From Blattamonas nauphoetae (Eukaryota > Preaxostyla > Oxymonadida): a DNA stretch of 64,000 nt. A model generated the notes under the pieces. It saw only the letters and a list, made by a program, of their open reading frames with translations, had not been told where the DNA came from and made no database searches. The stretch spans positions 62,001 to 126,000 of the forward strand of contig JARBJD010000127.1 of NCBI GenBank assembly GCA_033064195.1, written 5' to 3'. The position numbers and the translations under genes are program-made. Shown in pieces: positions 44,301 through 59,300 of this stretch; the first letter of the stretch is position 1, and each line of letters begins with the position of its first letter.

Positions 44301-47300
44301 CCGACGGTGCCGTCAGGATCGAATGAGGAGGACTCGACAACGCTGAAAATAACGCCATCGTCAGCAACATCAAACACACTCCCAGTGTCGCTTTATCCTG
44401 TCTCTGAGCTGGAAGTATGGATACACGTACTCTGTTAAAGAGATGAAGCTAACTGGAGGTTCGTCATCTGTGCTGATTGAGAAGTCGACATGTGTCTTCT
44501 CCACGCCGACAGAACCGACGCGTCTGGTTGAGTTCACGAAGGGACTATACGACGACGAGATGAAGAGGATTGGATTTGTGATGACAGGTCGAGTGTTGGA
44601 TGAAGAGGCGACATACAAAGTTGTGCTGAGTGCATCAGCCACAGAGAATCACACGATTGATATGACATACAACGAGTCGAATGGAAAGTGGGAAGGATCA
44701 GCAGTTCTCTATCCTTCGTCGGATGCTGAACTGGTGTATGGTACGACGTACACAGTGAGTTCGTTCAGGAAAGGAACAGATTTGACAGAACTGCTTCGAG
44801 ACACTCAGACCGCAATCACAATCGATGCCGAGCCAGCTCGTCTTGTTTCAACGTCGACAGTGGATGGTGAAAATGGAACGACGCTGACACTGACGTCTCT
44901 TTCGTTGCCAACGGGATCAGAATACTCGATTGCGGTTGTTGGAACGCCGACGGTGCCGTCAGGATCGAATGAGGAGGACTCGACAACGCTGAAAATAACG
45001 CCATCGTCAGCAACATCAAACACACTCCCAGTGTCGCTTTATCCTGTCTCTGAGCTGAAGTATGGATACACGTACTCTGTTAAAGAGATGAAGCTAACTG
45101 GAGGTTCGTCATCTGTGCTGATTGAGAAGTCGACATGTGTCTTCTCCACGCCGACAGAACCGACGCGTCTGGTTGAGTTCACGAAGGGACTATACGACGA
45201 CGAGATGAAGAGGATTGGATTTGTGATGACAGGTCGAGTGTTGGATGAAGAGGCGACATACAAAGTTGTGCTGAGTGCATCAGCCACAGAGAATCACACG
45301 ATTGATATGACATACAACGAGTCGAATGGAAAGTGGGAAGGATCAGCAGTTCTCTATCCTTCGTCGGATGCTGAACTGGTGTATGGTACGACGTACACAG
45401 TGAGTTCGTTCAGGAAAGGAACAGATTTGACAGAACTGCTTCGAGACACTCAGACCGCAATCACAATCGATGCCGAGCCAGCTCGTCTTGTTTCAACGTC
45501 GACAGTGGATGGTGAAAATGGAACGACGCTGACACTGACGTCTCTTTCGTTGCCAACGGGATCAGAATACTCGATTGCGGTTGTTGGAACGCCGACGGTG
45601 CCGTCAGGATCGAATGAGGAGGACTCGACAACGCTGAAAATAACGCCATCGTCAGCAACATCAAACACACTCCGGATTTGTGATGACAGGTCGAGTGTTG
45701 GATGAAGAGGCGACATACAAAGTTGTGCTGAGTGCATCAGCCACAGAGAATCACACGATTGATATGACATACAACGAGTCGAATGGAAAGTGGGAAGGAT
45801 CAGCAGTTCTCTATCCTTCGTCGGATGCTGAACTGGTGTATGGTACGACGTACACAGTGAGTTCGTTCAGGAAAGGAACAGATTTGACAGAACTGCTTCG
45901 AGACACTCAGACCGCAATCACAATCGATGCCGAGCCAGCTCGTCTTGTTTCAACGTCGACAGTGGATGGTGAAAATGGAACGACGCTGACACTGACGTCT
46001 CTTTCGTTGCCAACGGGATCAGAATACTCGATTGCGGTTGTTGGAACGCCGACGGTGCCGTCAGGATCGAATGAGGAGGACTCGACAACGCTGAAAATAA
46101 CGCCATCGTCAGCAACATCAAACACACTCCCAGTGTCGCTTTATCCTGTCTCTGAGCTGAAGTATGGATACACGTACTCTGTTAAAGAGATGAAGCTAAC
46201 TGGAGGTTCGTCATCTGTGCTGATTGAGAAGTCGACATGTGTCTTCTCCACGCCGACAGAACCGACGCGTCTGGTTGAGTTCACGAAGGGACTATACGAC
46301 GACGAGATGAAGAGGATTGGATTTGTGATGACAGGTCGAGTGTTGGATGAAGAGGCGACATACAAAGTTGTGCTGAGTGCATCAGCCACAGAGAATCACA
46401 CGATTGATATGACATACAACGAGTCGAATGGAAAGTGGGAAGGATCAGCAGTTCTCTATCCTTCGTCGGATGCTGAACTGGTGTATGGTACGACGTACAC
46501 AGTGAGTTCGTTCAGGAAAGGAACAGATTTGACAGAACTGCTTCGAGACACTCAGACCGCAATCACAATCGATGCCGAGCCAGCTCGTCTTGTTTCAACG
46601 TCGACAGTGGATGGTGAAAATGGAACGACGCTGACACTGACGTCTCTTTCGTTGCCAACGGGATCAGAATACTCGATTGCGGTTGTTGGAACGCCGACGG
46701 TGCCGTCAGGATCGAATGAGGAGGACTCGACAACGCTGAAAATAACGCCATCGTCAGCAACATCAAACACACTCCCAGTGTCGCTTTATCCTGTCTCTGA
46801 GCTGAAGTATGGATACACGTACTCTGTTAAAGAGATGAAGCTAACTGGAGGTTCGTCATCTGTGCTGATTGAGAAGTCGACATGTGTCTTCTCCACGCCG
46901 ACAGAACCGACGCGTCTGGTTGAGTTCACGAAGGGACTATACGACGACGAGATGAAGAGGATTGGATTTGTGATGACAGGTCGAGTGTTGGATGAAGAGG
47001 CGACATACAAAGTTGTGCTGAGTGCATCAGCCACAGAGAATCACACGATTGATATGACATACAACGAGTCGAATGGAAAGTGGGAAGGATCAGCAGTTCT
47101 CTATCCTTCGTCGGATGCTGAACTGGTGTATGGTACGACGTACACAGTGAGTTCGTTCAGGAAAGGAACAGATTTGACAGAACTGCTTCGAGACACTCAG
47201 ACCGCAATCACAATCGATGCCGAGCCAGCTCGTCTTGTTTCAACGTCGACAGTGGATGGTGAAAATGGAACGACGCTGACACTGACGTCTCTTTCGTTGC

Positions 47301-50300
47301 CAACGGGATCAGAATACTCGATTGCGGTTGTTGGAACGCCGACGGTGCCGTCAGGATCGAATGAGGAGGACTCGACAACGCTGAAAATAACGCCATCGTC
47401 AGCAACATCAAACACACTCCCAGTGTCGCTTTATCCTGTCTCTGAGCTGGAAGTATGGATACACGTACTCTGTTAAAGAGATGAAGCTAACTGGAGGTTC
47501 GTCATCTGTGCTGATTGAGAAGTCGACATGTGTCTTCTCCACGCCGACAGAACCGACGCGTCTGGTTGAGTTCACGAAGGGACTATACGACGACGAGATG
47601 AAGAGGATTGGATTTGTGATGACAGGTCGAGTGTTGGATGAAGAGGCGACATACAAAGTTGTGCTGAGTGCATCAGCCACAGAGAATCACACGATTGATA
47701 TGACATACAACGAGTCGAATGGAAAGTGGGAAGGATCAGCAGTTCTCTATCCTTCGTCGGATGCTGAACTGGTGTATGGTACGACGTACACAGTGAGTTC
47801 GTTCAGGAAAGGAACAGATTTGACAGAACTGCTTCGAGACACTCAGACCGCAATCACAATCGATGCCGAGCCAGCTCGTCTTGTTTCAACGTCGACAGTG
47901 GATGGTGAAAATGGAACGACGCTGACACTGACGTCTCTTTCGTTGCCAACGGGATCAGAATACTCGATTGCGGTTGTTGGAACGCCGACGGTGCCGTCAG
48001 GATCGAATGAGGAGGACTCGACAACGCTGAAAATAACGCCATCGTCAGCAACATCAAACACACTCCCAGTGTCGCTTTATCCTGTCTCTGAGCTGAAGTA
48101 TGGATACACGTACTCTGTTAAAGAGATGAAGCTAACTGGAGGTTCGTCATCTGTGCTGATTGAGAAGTCGACATGTGTCTTCTCCACGCCGACAGAACCG
48201 ACGCGTCTGGTTGAGTTCACGAAGGGACTATACGACGACGAGATGAAGAGGATTGGATTTGTGATGACAGGTCGAGTGTTGGATGAAGAGGCGACATACA
48301 AAGTTGTGCTGAGTGCATCAGCCACAGAGAATCACACGATTGATATGACATACAACGAGTCGAATGGAAAGTGGGAAGGATCAGCAGTTCTCTATCCTTC
48401 GTCGGATGCTGAACTGGTGTATGGTACGACGTACACAGTGAGTTCGTTCAGGAAAGGAACAGATTTGACAGAACTGCTTCGAGACACTCAGACCGCAATC
48501 ACAATCGATGCCGAGCCAGCTCGTCTTGTTTCAACGTCGACAGTGGATGGTGAAAATGGAACGACGCTGACACTGACGTCTCTTTCGTTGCCAACGGGAT
48601 CAGAATACTCGATTGCGGTTGTTGGAACGCCGACGGTGCCGTCAGGATCGAATGAGGAGGACTCGACAACGCTGAAAATAACGCCATCGTCAGCAACATC
48701 AAACACACTCCCAGTGTCGCTTTATCCTGTCTCTGAGCTGAAGTATGGATACACGTACTCTGTTAAAGAGATGAAGCTAACTGGAGGTTCGTCATCTGTG
48801 CTGATTGAGAAGTCGACATGTGTCTTCTCCACGCCGACAGAACCGACGCGTCTGGTTGAGTTCACGAAGGGACTATACGACGACGAGATGAAGAGGATTG
48901 GATTTGTGATGACAGGTCGAGTGTTGGATGAAGAGGCGACATACAAAGTTGTGCTGAGTGCATCAGCCACAGAGAATCACACGATTGATATGACATACAA
49001 CGAGTCGAATGGAAAGTGGGAAGGATCAGCAGTTCTCTATCCTTCGTCGGATGCTGAACTGGTGTATGGTACGACGTACACAGTGAGTTCGTTCAGGAAA
49101 GGAACAGATTTGACAGAACTGCTTCGAGACACTCAGACCGCAATCACAATCGATGCCGAGCCAGCTCGTCTTGTTTCAACGTCGACAGTGGATGGTGAAA
49201 ATGGAACGACGCTGACACTGACGTCTCTTTCGTTGCCAACGGGATCAGAATACTCGATTGCGGTTGTTGGAACGCCGACGGTGCCGTCAGGATCGAATGA
49301 GGAGGACTCGACAACGCTGAAAATAACGCCATCGTCAGCAACATCAAACACACTCCCAGTGTCGCTTTATCCTGTCTCCTGAGCTGGAAGTATGGATACA
49401 CGTACTCTGTTAAAGAGATGAAGCTAACTGGAGGTTCGTCATCTGTGCTGATTGAGAAGTCGACATGTGTCTTCTCCACGCCGACAGAACCGACGCGTCT
49501 GGTTGAGTTCACGAAGGGACTATACGACGACGAGATGAAGAGGATTGGATTTGTGATGACAGGTCGAGTGTTGGATGAAGAGGCGACATACAAAGTTGTG
49601 CTGAGTGCATCAGCCACAGAGAATCACACGATTGATATGACATACAACGAGTCGAATGGAAAGTGGGAAGGATCAGCAGTTCTCTATCCTTCGTCGGATG
49701 CTGAACTGGTGTATGGTACGACGTACACAGTGAGTTCGTTCAGGAAAGGAACAGATTTGACAGAACTGCTTCGAGACACTCAGACCGCAATCACAATCGA
49801 TGCCGAGCCAGCTCGTCTTGTTTCAACGTCGACAGTGGATGGTGAAAATGGAACGACGCTGACACTGACGTCTCTTTCGTTGCCAACGGGATCAGAATAC
49901 TCGATTGCGGTTGTTGGAACGCCGACGGTGCCGTCAGGATCGAATGAGGAGGACTCGACAACGCTGAAAATAACGCCATCGTCAGCAACATCAAACACAC
50001 TCCCAGTGTCGCTTTATCCTGTCTCTGAGCTGAAGTATGGATACACGTACTCTGTTAAAGAGATGAAGCTAACTGGAGGTTCGTCATCTGTGCTGATTGA
50101 GAAGTCGACATGTGTCTTCTCCACGCCGACAGAACCGACGCGTCTGGTTGAGTTCACGAAGGGACTATACGACGACGAGATGAAGAGGATTGGATTTGTG
50201 ATGACAGGTCGAGTGTTGGATGAAGAGGCGACATACAAAGTTGTGCTGAGTGCATCAGCCACAGAGAATCACACGATTGATATGACATACAACGAGTCGA

Positions 50301-53300
50301 ATGGAAAGTGGGAAGGATCAGCAGTTCTCTATCCTTCGTCGGATGCTGAACTGGTGTATGGTACGACGTACACAGTGAGTTCGTTCAGGAAAGGAACAGA
50401 TTTGACAGAACTGCTTCGAGACACTCAGACCGCAATCACAATCGATGCCGAGCCAGCTCGTCTTGTTTCAACGTCGACAGTGGATGGTGAAAATGGAACG
50501 ACGCTGACACTGACGTCTCTTTCGTTGCCAACGGGATCAGAATACTCGATTGCGGTTGTTGGAACGCCGACGGTGCCGTCAGGATCGAATGAGGAGGACT
50601 CGACAACGCTGAAAATAACGCCATCGTCAGCAACATCAAACACACTCCCAGTGTCGCTTTATCCTGTCTCTGAGCTGAAGTATGGATACACGTACTCTGT
50701 TAAAGAGATGAAGCTAACTGGAGGTTCGTCATCTGTGCTGATTGAGAAGTCGACATGTGTCTTCTCCACGCCGACAGAACCGACGCGTCTGGTTGAGTTC
50801 ACGAAGGGACTATACGACGACGAGATGAAGAGGATTGGATTTGTGATGACAGGTCGAGTGTTGGATGAAGAGGCGACATACAAAGTTGTGCTGAGTGCAT
50901 CAGCCACAGAGAATCACACGATTGATATGACATACAACGAGTCGAATGGAAAGTGGGAAGGATCAGCAGTTCTCTATCCTTCGTCGGATGCTGAACTGGT
51001 GTATGGTACGACGTACACAGTGAGTTCGTTCAGGAAAGGAACAGATTTGACAGAACTGCTTCGAGACACTCAGACCGCAATCACAATCGATGCCGAGCCA
51101 GCTCGTCTTGTTTCAACGTCGACAGTGGATGGTGAAAATGGAACGACGCTGACACTGACGTCTCTTTCGTTGCCAACGGGATCAGAATACTCGATTGCGG
51201 TTGTTGGAACGCCGACGGTGCCGTCAGGATCGAATGAGGAGGACTCGACAACGCTGAAAATAACGCCATCGTCAGCAACATCAAACACACTCCCAGTGTC
51301 GCTTTATCCTGTCTCTGAGCTGAAGTATGGATACACGTACTCTGTTAAAGAGATGAAGCTAACTGGAGGTTCGTCATCTGTGCTGATTGAGAAGTCGACA
51401 TGTGTCTTCTCCACGCCGACAGAACCGACGCGTCTGGTTGAGTTCACGAAGGGACTATACGACGACGAGATGAAGAGGATTGGATTTGTGATGACAGGTC
51501 GAGTGTTGGATGAAGAGGCGACATACAAAGTTGTGCTGAGTGCATCAGCCACAGAGAATCACACGATTGATATGACATACAACGAGTCGAATGGAAAGTG
51601 GGAAGGATCAGCAGTTCTCTATCCTTCGTCGGATGCTGAACTGGTGTATGGTACGACGTACACAGTGAGTTCGTTCAGGAAAGGAACAGATTTGACAGAA
51701 CTGCTTCGAGACACTCAGACCGCAATCACAATCGATGCCGAGCCAGCTCGTCTTGTTTCAACGTCGACAGTGGATGGTGAAAATGGAACGACGCTGACAC
51801 TGACGTCTCTTTCGTTGCCAACGGGATCAGAATACTCGATTGCGGTTGTTGGAACGCCGACGGTGCCGTCAGGATCGAATGAGGAGGACTCGACAACGCT
51901 GAAAATAACGCCATCGTCAGCAACATCAAACACACTCCCAGTGTCGCTTTATCCTGTCTCTGGAGCTGGAAGTATGGATACACGTACTCTGTTAAAGAGA
52001 TGAAGCTAACTGGAGGTTCGTCATCTGTGCTGATTGAGAAGTCGACATGTGTCTTCTCCACGCCGACAGAACCGACGCGTCTGGTTGAGTTCACGAAGGG
52101 ACTATACGACGACGAGATGAAGAGGATTGGATTTGTGATGACAGGTCGAGTGTTGGATGAAGAGGCGACATACAAAGTTGTGCTGAGTGCATCAGCCACA
52201 GAGAATCACACGATTGATATGACATACAACGAGTCGAATGGAAAGTGGGAAGGATCAGCAGTTCTCTATCCTTCGTCGGATGCTGAACTGGTGTATGGTA
52301 CGACGTACACAGTGAGTTCGTTCAGGAAAGGAACAGATTTGACAGAACTGCTTCGAGACACTCAGACCGCAATCACAATCGATGCCGAGCCAGCTCGTCT
52401 TGTTTCAACGTCGACAGTGGATGGTGAAAATGGAACGACGCTGACACTGACGTCTCTTTCGTTGCCAACGGGATCAGAATACTCGATTGCGGTTGTTGGA
52501 ACGCCGACGGTGCCGTCAGGATCGAATGAGGAGGACTCGACAACGCTGAAAATAACGCCATCGTCAGCAACATCAAACACACTCCCAGTGTCGCTTTATC
52601 CTGTCTCTGAGCTGAAGTATGGATACACGTACTCTGTTAAAGAGATGAAGCTAACTGGAGAACCGACGCGTCTGGTTGAGTTCACGAAGGGACTATACGA
52701 CGACGAGATGAAGAGGATTGGATTTGTGATGACAGGTCGAGTGTTGGATGAAGAGGCGACATACAAAGTTGTGCTGAGTGCATCAGCCACAGAGAATCAC
52801 ACGATTGATATGACATACAACGAGTCGAATGGAAAGTGGGAAGGATCAGCAGTTCTCTATCCTTCGTCGGATGCTGAACTGGTGTATGGTACGACGTACA
52901 CAGTGAGTTCGTTCAGGAAAGGAACAGATTTGACAGAACTGCTTCGAGACACTCAGACCGCAATCACAATCGATGCCGAGCCAGCTCGTCTTGTTTCAAC
53001 GTCGACAGTGGATGGTGAAAATGGAACGACGCTGACACTGACGTCTCTTTCGTTGCCAACGGGATCAGAATACTCGATTGCGGTTGTTGGAACGCCGACG
53101 GTGCCGTCAGGATCGAATGAGGAGGACTCGACAACGCTGAAAATAACGCCATCGTCAGCAACATCAAACACACTCCCAGTGTCGCTTTATCCTGTCTCTG
53201 AGCTGAAGTATGGATACACGTACTCTGTTAAAGAGATGAAGCTAACTGGAGGTTCGTCATCTGTGCTGATTGAGAAGTCGACATGTGTCTTCTCCACGCC

Positions 53301-56300
53301 GACAGAACCGACGCGTCTGGTTGAGTTCACGAAGGGACTATACGACGACGAGATGAAGAGGATTGGATTTGTGATGACAGGTCGAGTGTTGGATGAAGAG
53401 GCGACATACAAAGTTGTGCTGAGTGCATCAGCCACAGAGAATCACACGATTGATATGACATACAACGAGTCGAATGGAAAGTGGGAAGGATCAGCAGTTC
53501 TCTATCCTTCGTCGGATGCTGAACTGGTGTATGGTACGACGTACACAGTGAGTTCGTTCAGGAAAGGAACAGATTTGACAGAACTGCTTCGAGACACTCA
53601 GACCGCAATCACAATCGATGCCGAGCCAGCTCGTCTTGTTTCAACGTCGACAGTGGATGGTGAAAATGGAACGACGCTGACACTGACGTCTCTTTCGTTG
53701 CCAACGGGATCAGAATACTCGATTGCGGTTGTTGGAACGCCGACGGTGCCGTCAGGATCGAATGAGGAGGACTCGACAACGCTGAAAATAACGCCATCGT
53801 CAGCAACATCAAACACACTCCCAGTGTCGCTTTATCCTGTCTCTGAGCTGAAGTATGGATACACGTACTCTGTTAAAGAGATGAAGCTAACTGGAGGTTC
53901 GTCATCTGTGCTGATTGAGAAGTCGACGAGTGTTGGATGAAGAGGCGACATACAAAGTTGTGCTGAGTGCATCAGCCACAGAGAATCACACGATTGATAT
54001 GACATACAACGAGTCGAATGGAAAGTGGGAAGGATCAGCAGTTCTCTATCCTTCGTCGGATGCTGAACTGGTGTATGGTACGACGTACACAGTGAGTTCG
54101 TTCAGGAAAGGAACAGATTTGACAGAACTGCTTCGAGACACTCAGACCGCAATCACAATCGATGCCGAGCCAGCTCGTCTTGTTTCAACGTCGACAGTGG
54201 ATGGTGAAAATGGAACGACGCTGACACTGACGTCTCTTTCGTTGCCAACGGGATCAGAATACTCGATTGCGGTTGTTGGAACGCCGACGGTGCCGTCAGG
54301 ATCGAATGAGGAGGACTCGACAACGCTGAAAATAACGCCATCGTCAGCAACATCAAACACACTCCCAGTGTCGCTTTATCCTGTCTCTGAGCTGAAGTAT
54401 GGATACACGTACTCTGTTAAAGAGATGAAGCTAACTGGAGGTTCGTCATCTGTGCTGATTGAGAAGTCGACATGTGTCTTCTCCACGCCGACAGAACCGA
54501 CGCGTCTGGTTGAGTTCACGAAGGGACTATACGACGACGAGATGAAGAGGATTGGATTTGTGATGACAGGTCGAGTGTTGGATGAAGAGGCGACATACAA
54601 AGTTGTGCTGAGTGCATCAGCCACAGAGAATCACACGATTGATATGACATACAACGAGTCGAATGGAAAGTGGGAAGGATCAGCAGTTCTCTATCCTTCG
54701 TCGGATGCTGAACTGGTGTATGGTACGACGTACACAGTGAGTTCGTTCAGGAAAGGAACAGATTTGACAGAACTGCTTCGAGACACTCAGACCGCAATCA
54801 CAATCGATGCCGAGCCAGCTCGTCTTGTTTCAACGTCGACAGTGGATGGTGAAAATGGAACGACGCTGACACTGACGTCTCTTTCGTTGCCAACGGGATC
54901 AGAATACTCGATTGCGGTTGTTGGAACGCCGACGGTGCCGTCAGGATCGAATGAGGAGGACTCGACAACGCTGAAAATAACGCCATCGTCAGCAACATCA
55001 AACACACTCCCAGTGTCGCTTTATCCTGTCTCTGAGCTGAAGTATGGATACACGTACTCTGTTAAAGAGATGAAGCTAACTGGAGGTTCGTCATCTGTGC
55101 TGATTGAGAAGTCGACATGTGTCTTCTCCACGCCGACAGAACCGACGCGTCTGGTTGAGTTCACGAAGGGACTATACGACGACGAGATGAAGAGGATTGG
55201 ATTTGTGATGACAGGTCGAGTGTTGGATGAAGAGGCGACATACAAAGTTGTGCTGAGTGCATCAGCCACAGAGAATCACACGATTGATATGACATACAAC
55301 GAGTCGAATGGAAAGTGGGAAGGATCAGCAGTTCTCTATCCTTCGTCGGATGCTGAACTGGTGTATGGTACGACGTACACAGTGAGTTCGTTCAGGAAAG
55401 GAACAGATTTGACAGAACTGCTTCGAGACACTCAGACCGCAATCACAATCGATGCCGAGCCAGCTCGTCTTGTTTCAACGTCGACAGTGGATGGTGAAAA
55501 TGGAACGACGCTGACACTGACGTCTCTTTCGTTGCCAACGGGATCAGAATACTCGATTGCGGTTGTTGGAACGCCGACGGTGCCGTCAGGATCGAATGAG
55601 GAGGACTCGACAACGCTGAAAATAACGCCATCGTCAGCAACATCAAACACACTCCCAGTGTCGCTTTATCCTGTCTCTGAGCTGAAGTATGGATACACGT
55701 ACTCTGTTAAAGAGATGAAGCTAACTGGAGGTTCGTCATCTGTGCTGATTGAGAAGTCGACATGTGTCTTCTCCACGCCGACAGAACCGACGCGTCTGGT
55801 TGAGTTCACGAAGGGACTATACGACGACGAGATGAAGAGGATTGGATTTGTGATGACAGGTCGAGTGTTGGATGAAGAGGCGACATACAAAGTTGTGCTG
55901 AGTGCATCAGCCACAGAGAATCACACGATTGATATGACATACAACGAGTCGAATGGAAAGTGGGAAGGATCAGCAGTTCTCTATCCTTCGTCGGATGCTG
56001 AACTGGTGTATGGTACGACGTACACAGTGAGTTCGTTCAGGAAAGGAACAGATTTGACAGAACTGCTTCGAGACACTCAGACCGCAATCACAATCGATGC
56101 CGAGCCAGCTCGTCTTGTTTCAACGTCGACAGTGGATGGTGAAAATGGAACGACGCTGACACTGACGTCTCTTTCGTTGCCAACGGGATCAGAATACTCG
56201 ATTGCGGTTGTTGGAACGCCGACGGTGCCGTCAGGATCGAATGAGGAGGACTCGACAACGCTGAAAATAACGCCATCGTCAGCAACATCAAACACACTCC

Positions 56301-59300
56301 CAGTGTCGCTTTATCCTGTCTCTGAGCTGAAGTATGGATACACGTACTCTGTTAAAGAGATGAAGCTAACTGGAGGTTCGTCATCTGTGCTGATTGAGAA
56401 GTCGACATGTGTCTTCTCCACGCCGACAGAACCGACGCGTCTGGTTGAGTTCACGAAGGGACTATACGACGACGAGATGAAGAGGATTGGATTTGTGATG
56501 ACAGGTCGAGTGTTGGATGAAGAGGCGACATACAAAGTTGTGCTGAGTGCATCAGCCACAGAGAATCACACGATTGATATGACATACAACGAGTCGAATG
56601 GAAAGTGGGAAGGATCAGCAGTTCTCTATCCTTCGTCGGATGCTGAACTGGTGTATGGTACGACGTACACAGTGAGTTCGTTCAGGAAAGGAACAGATTT
56701 GACAGAACTGCTTCGAGACACTCAGACCGCAATCACAATCGATGCCGAGCCAGCTCGTCTTGTTTCAACGTCGACAGTGGATGGTGAAAATGGAACGACG
56801 CTGACACTGACGTCTCTTTCGTTGCCAACGGGATCAGAATACTCGATTGCGGTTGTTGGAACGCCGACGGTGCCGTCAGGATCGAATGAGGAGGACTCGA
56901 CAACGCTGAAAATAACGCCATCGTCAGCAACATCAAACACACTCCCAGTGTCGCTTTATCCTGTCTCTGAGCTGAAGTATGGATACACGTACTCTGTTAA
57001 AGAGATGAAGCTAACTGGAGGTTCGTCATCTGTGCTGATTGAGAAGTCGACATGTGTCTTCTCCACGCCGACAGAACCGACGCGTCTGGTTGAGTTCACG
57101 AAGGGACTATACGACGACGAGATGAAGAGGATTGGATTTGTGATGACAGGTCGAGTGTTGGATGAAGAGGCGACATACAAAGTTGTGCTGAGTGCATCAG
57201 CCACAGAGAATCACACGATTGATATGACATACAACGAGTCGAATGGAAAGTGGGAAGGATCAGCAGTTCTCTATCCTTCGTCGGATGCTGAACTGGTGTA
57301 TGGTACGACGTACACAGTGAGTTCGTTCAGGAAAGGAACAGATTTGACAGAACTGCTTCGAGACACTCAGACCGCAATCACAATCGATGCCGAGCCAGCT
57401 CGTCTTGTTTCAACGTCGACAGTGGATGGTGAAAATGGAACGACGCTGACACTGACGTCTCTTTCGTTGCCAACGGGATCAGAATACTCGATTGCGGTTG
57501 TTGGAACGCCGACGGTGCCGTCAGGATCGAATGAGGAGGACTCGACAACGCTGAAAATAACGCCATCGTCAGCAACATCAAACACACTCCCAGTGTCGCT
57601 TTATCCTGTCTCTGAGCTGAAGTATGGATACACGTACTCTGTTAAAGAGATGAAGCTAACTGGAGGTTCGTCATCTGTGCTGATTGAGAAGTCGACATGT
57701 GTCTTCTCCACGCCGACAGAACCGACGCGTCTGGTTGAGTTCACGAAGGGACTATACGACGACGAGATGAAGAGGATTGGATTTGTGATGACAGGTCGAG
57801 TGTTGGATGAAGAGGCGACATACAAAGTTGTGCTGAGTGCATCAGCCACAGAGAATCACACGATTGATATGACATACAACGAGTCGAATGGAAAGTGGGA
57901 AGGATCAGCAGTTCTCTATCCTTCGTCGGATGCTGAACTGGTGTATGGTACGACGTACACAGTGAGTTCGTTCAGGAAAGGAACAGATTTGACAGAACTG
58001 CTTCGAGACACTCAGACCGCAATCACAATCGATGCCGAGCCAGCTCGTCTTGTTTCAACGTCGACAGTGGATGGTGAAAATGGAACGACACTGACACTGA
58101 CGTCTCTTTCGTTGCCAACGGGATCAGAATACTCGATTGCGGTTGTTGGAACGCCGACGGTGCCGTCAGGATCGAATGAGGAGGACTCGACAACGCTGAA
58201 AATAACGCCATCGTCAGCAACATCAAACACACTCCCAGTGTCGCTTTATCCTGTCTCTGAGCTGAAGTATGGATACACGTACTCTGTTAAAGAGATGAAG
58301 CTAACTGGAGGTTCGTCATCTGTGCTGATTGAGAAGTCGACATGTGTCTTCTCCACGCCGACAGAACCGACGCGTCTGGTTGAGTTCACGAAGGGACTAT
58401 ACGACGACGAGATGAAGAGGATTGGATTTGTGATGACAGGTCGAGTGTTGGATGAAGAGGCGACATACAAAGTTGTGCTGAGTGCATCAGCCACTGGTGT
58501 ATGGTACGACGTACACAGTGAGTTCGTTCAGGAAAGGAACAGATTTGACAGAACTGCTTCGAGACACTCAGACCGCAATCACAATCGATGCCGAGCCAGC
58601 TCGTCTTGTTTCAACGTCGACAGTGGATGGTGAAAATGGAACGACGCTGACACTGACGTCTCTTTCGTTGCCAACGGGATCAGAATACTCGATTGCGGTT
58701 GTTGGAACGCCGACGGTGCCGTCAGGATCGAATGAGGAGGACTCGACAACGCTGAAAATAACGCCATCGTCAGCAACATCAAACACACTCCCAGTGTCGC
58801 TTTATCCTGTCTCTGAGCTGAAGTATGGATACACGTACTCTGTTAAAGAGATGAAGCTAACTGGAGGTTCGTCATCTGTGCTGATTGAGAAGTCGACATG
58901 TGTCTTCTCCACGCCGACAGAACCGACGCGTCTGGTTGAGTTCACGAAGGGACTATACGACGACGAGATGAAGAGGATTGGATTTGTGATGACAGGTCGA
59001 GTGTTGGATGAAGAGGCGACATACAAAGTTGTGCTGAGTGCATCAGCCACAGAGAATCACACGATTGATATGACATACAACGAGTCGAATGGAAAGTGGG
59101 AAGGATCAGCAGTTCTCTATCCTTCGTCGGATGCTGAACTGGTGTATGGTACGACGTACACAGTGAGTTCGTTCAGGAAAGGAACAGATTTGACAGAACT
59201 GCTTCGAGACACTCAGACCGCAATCACAATCGATGCCGAGCCAGCTCGTCTTGTTTCAACGTCGACAGTGGATGGTGAAAATGGAACGACGCTGACACTG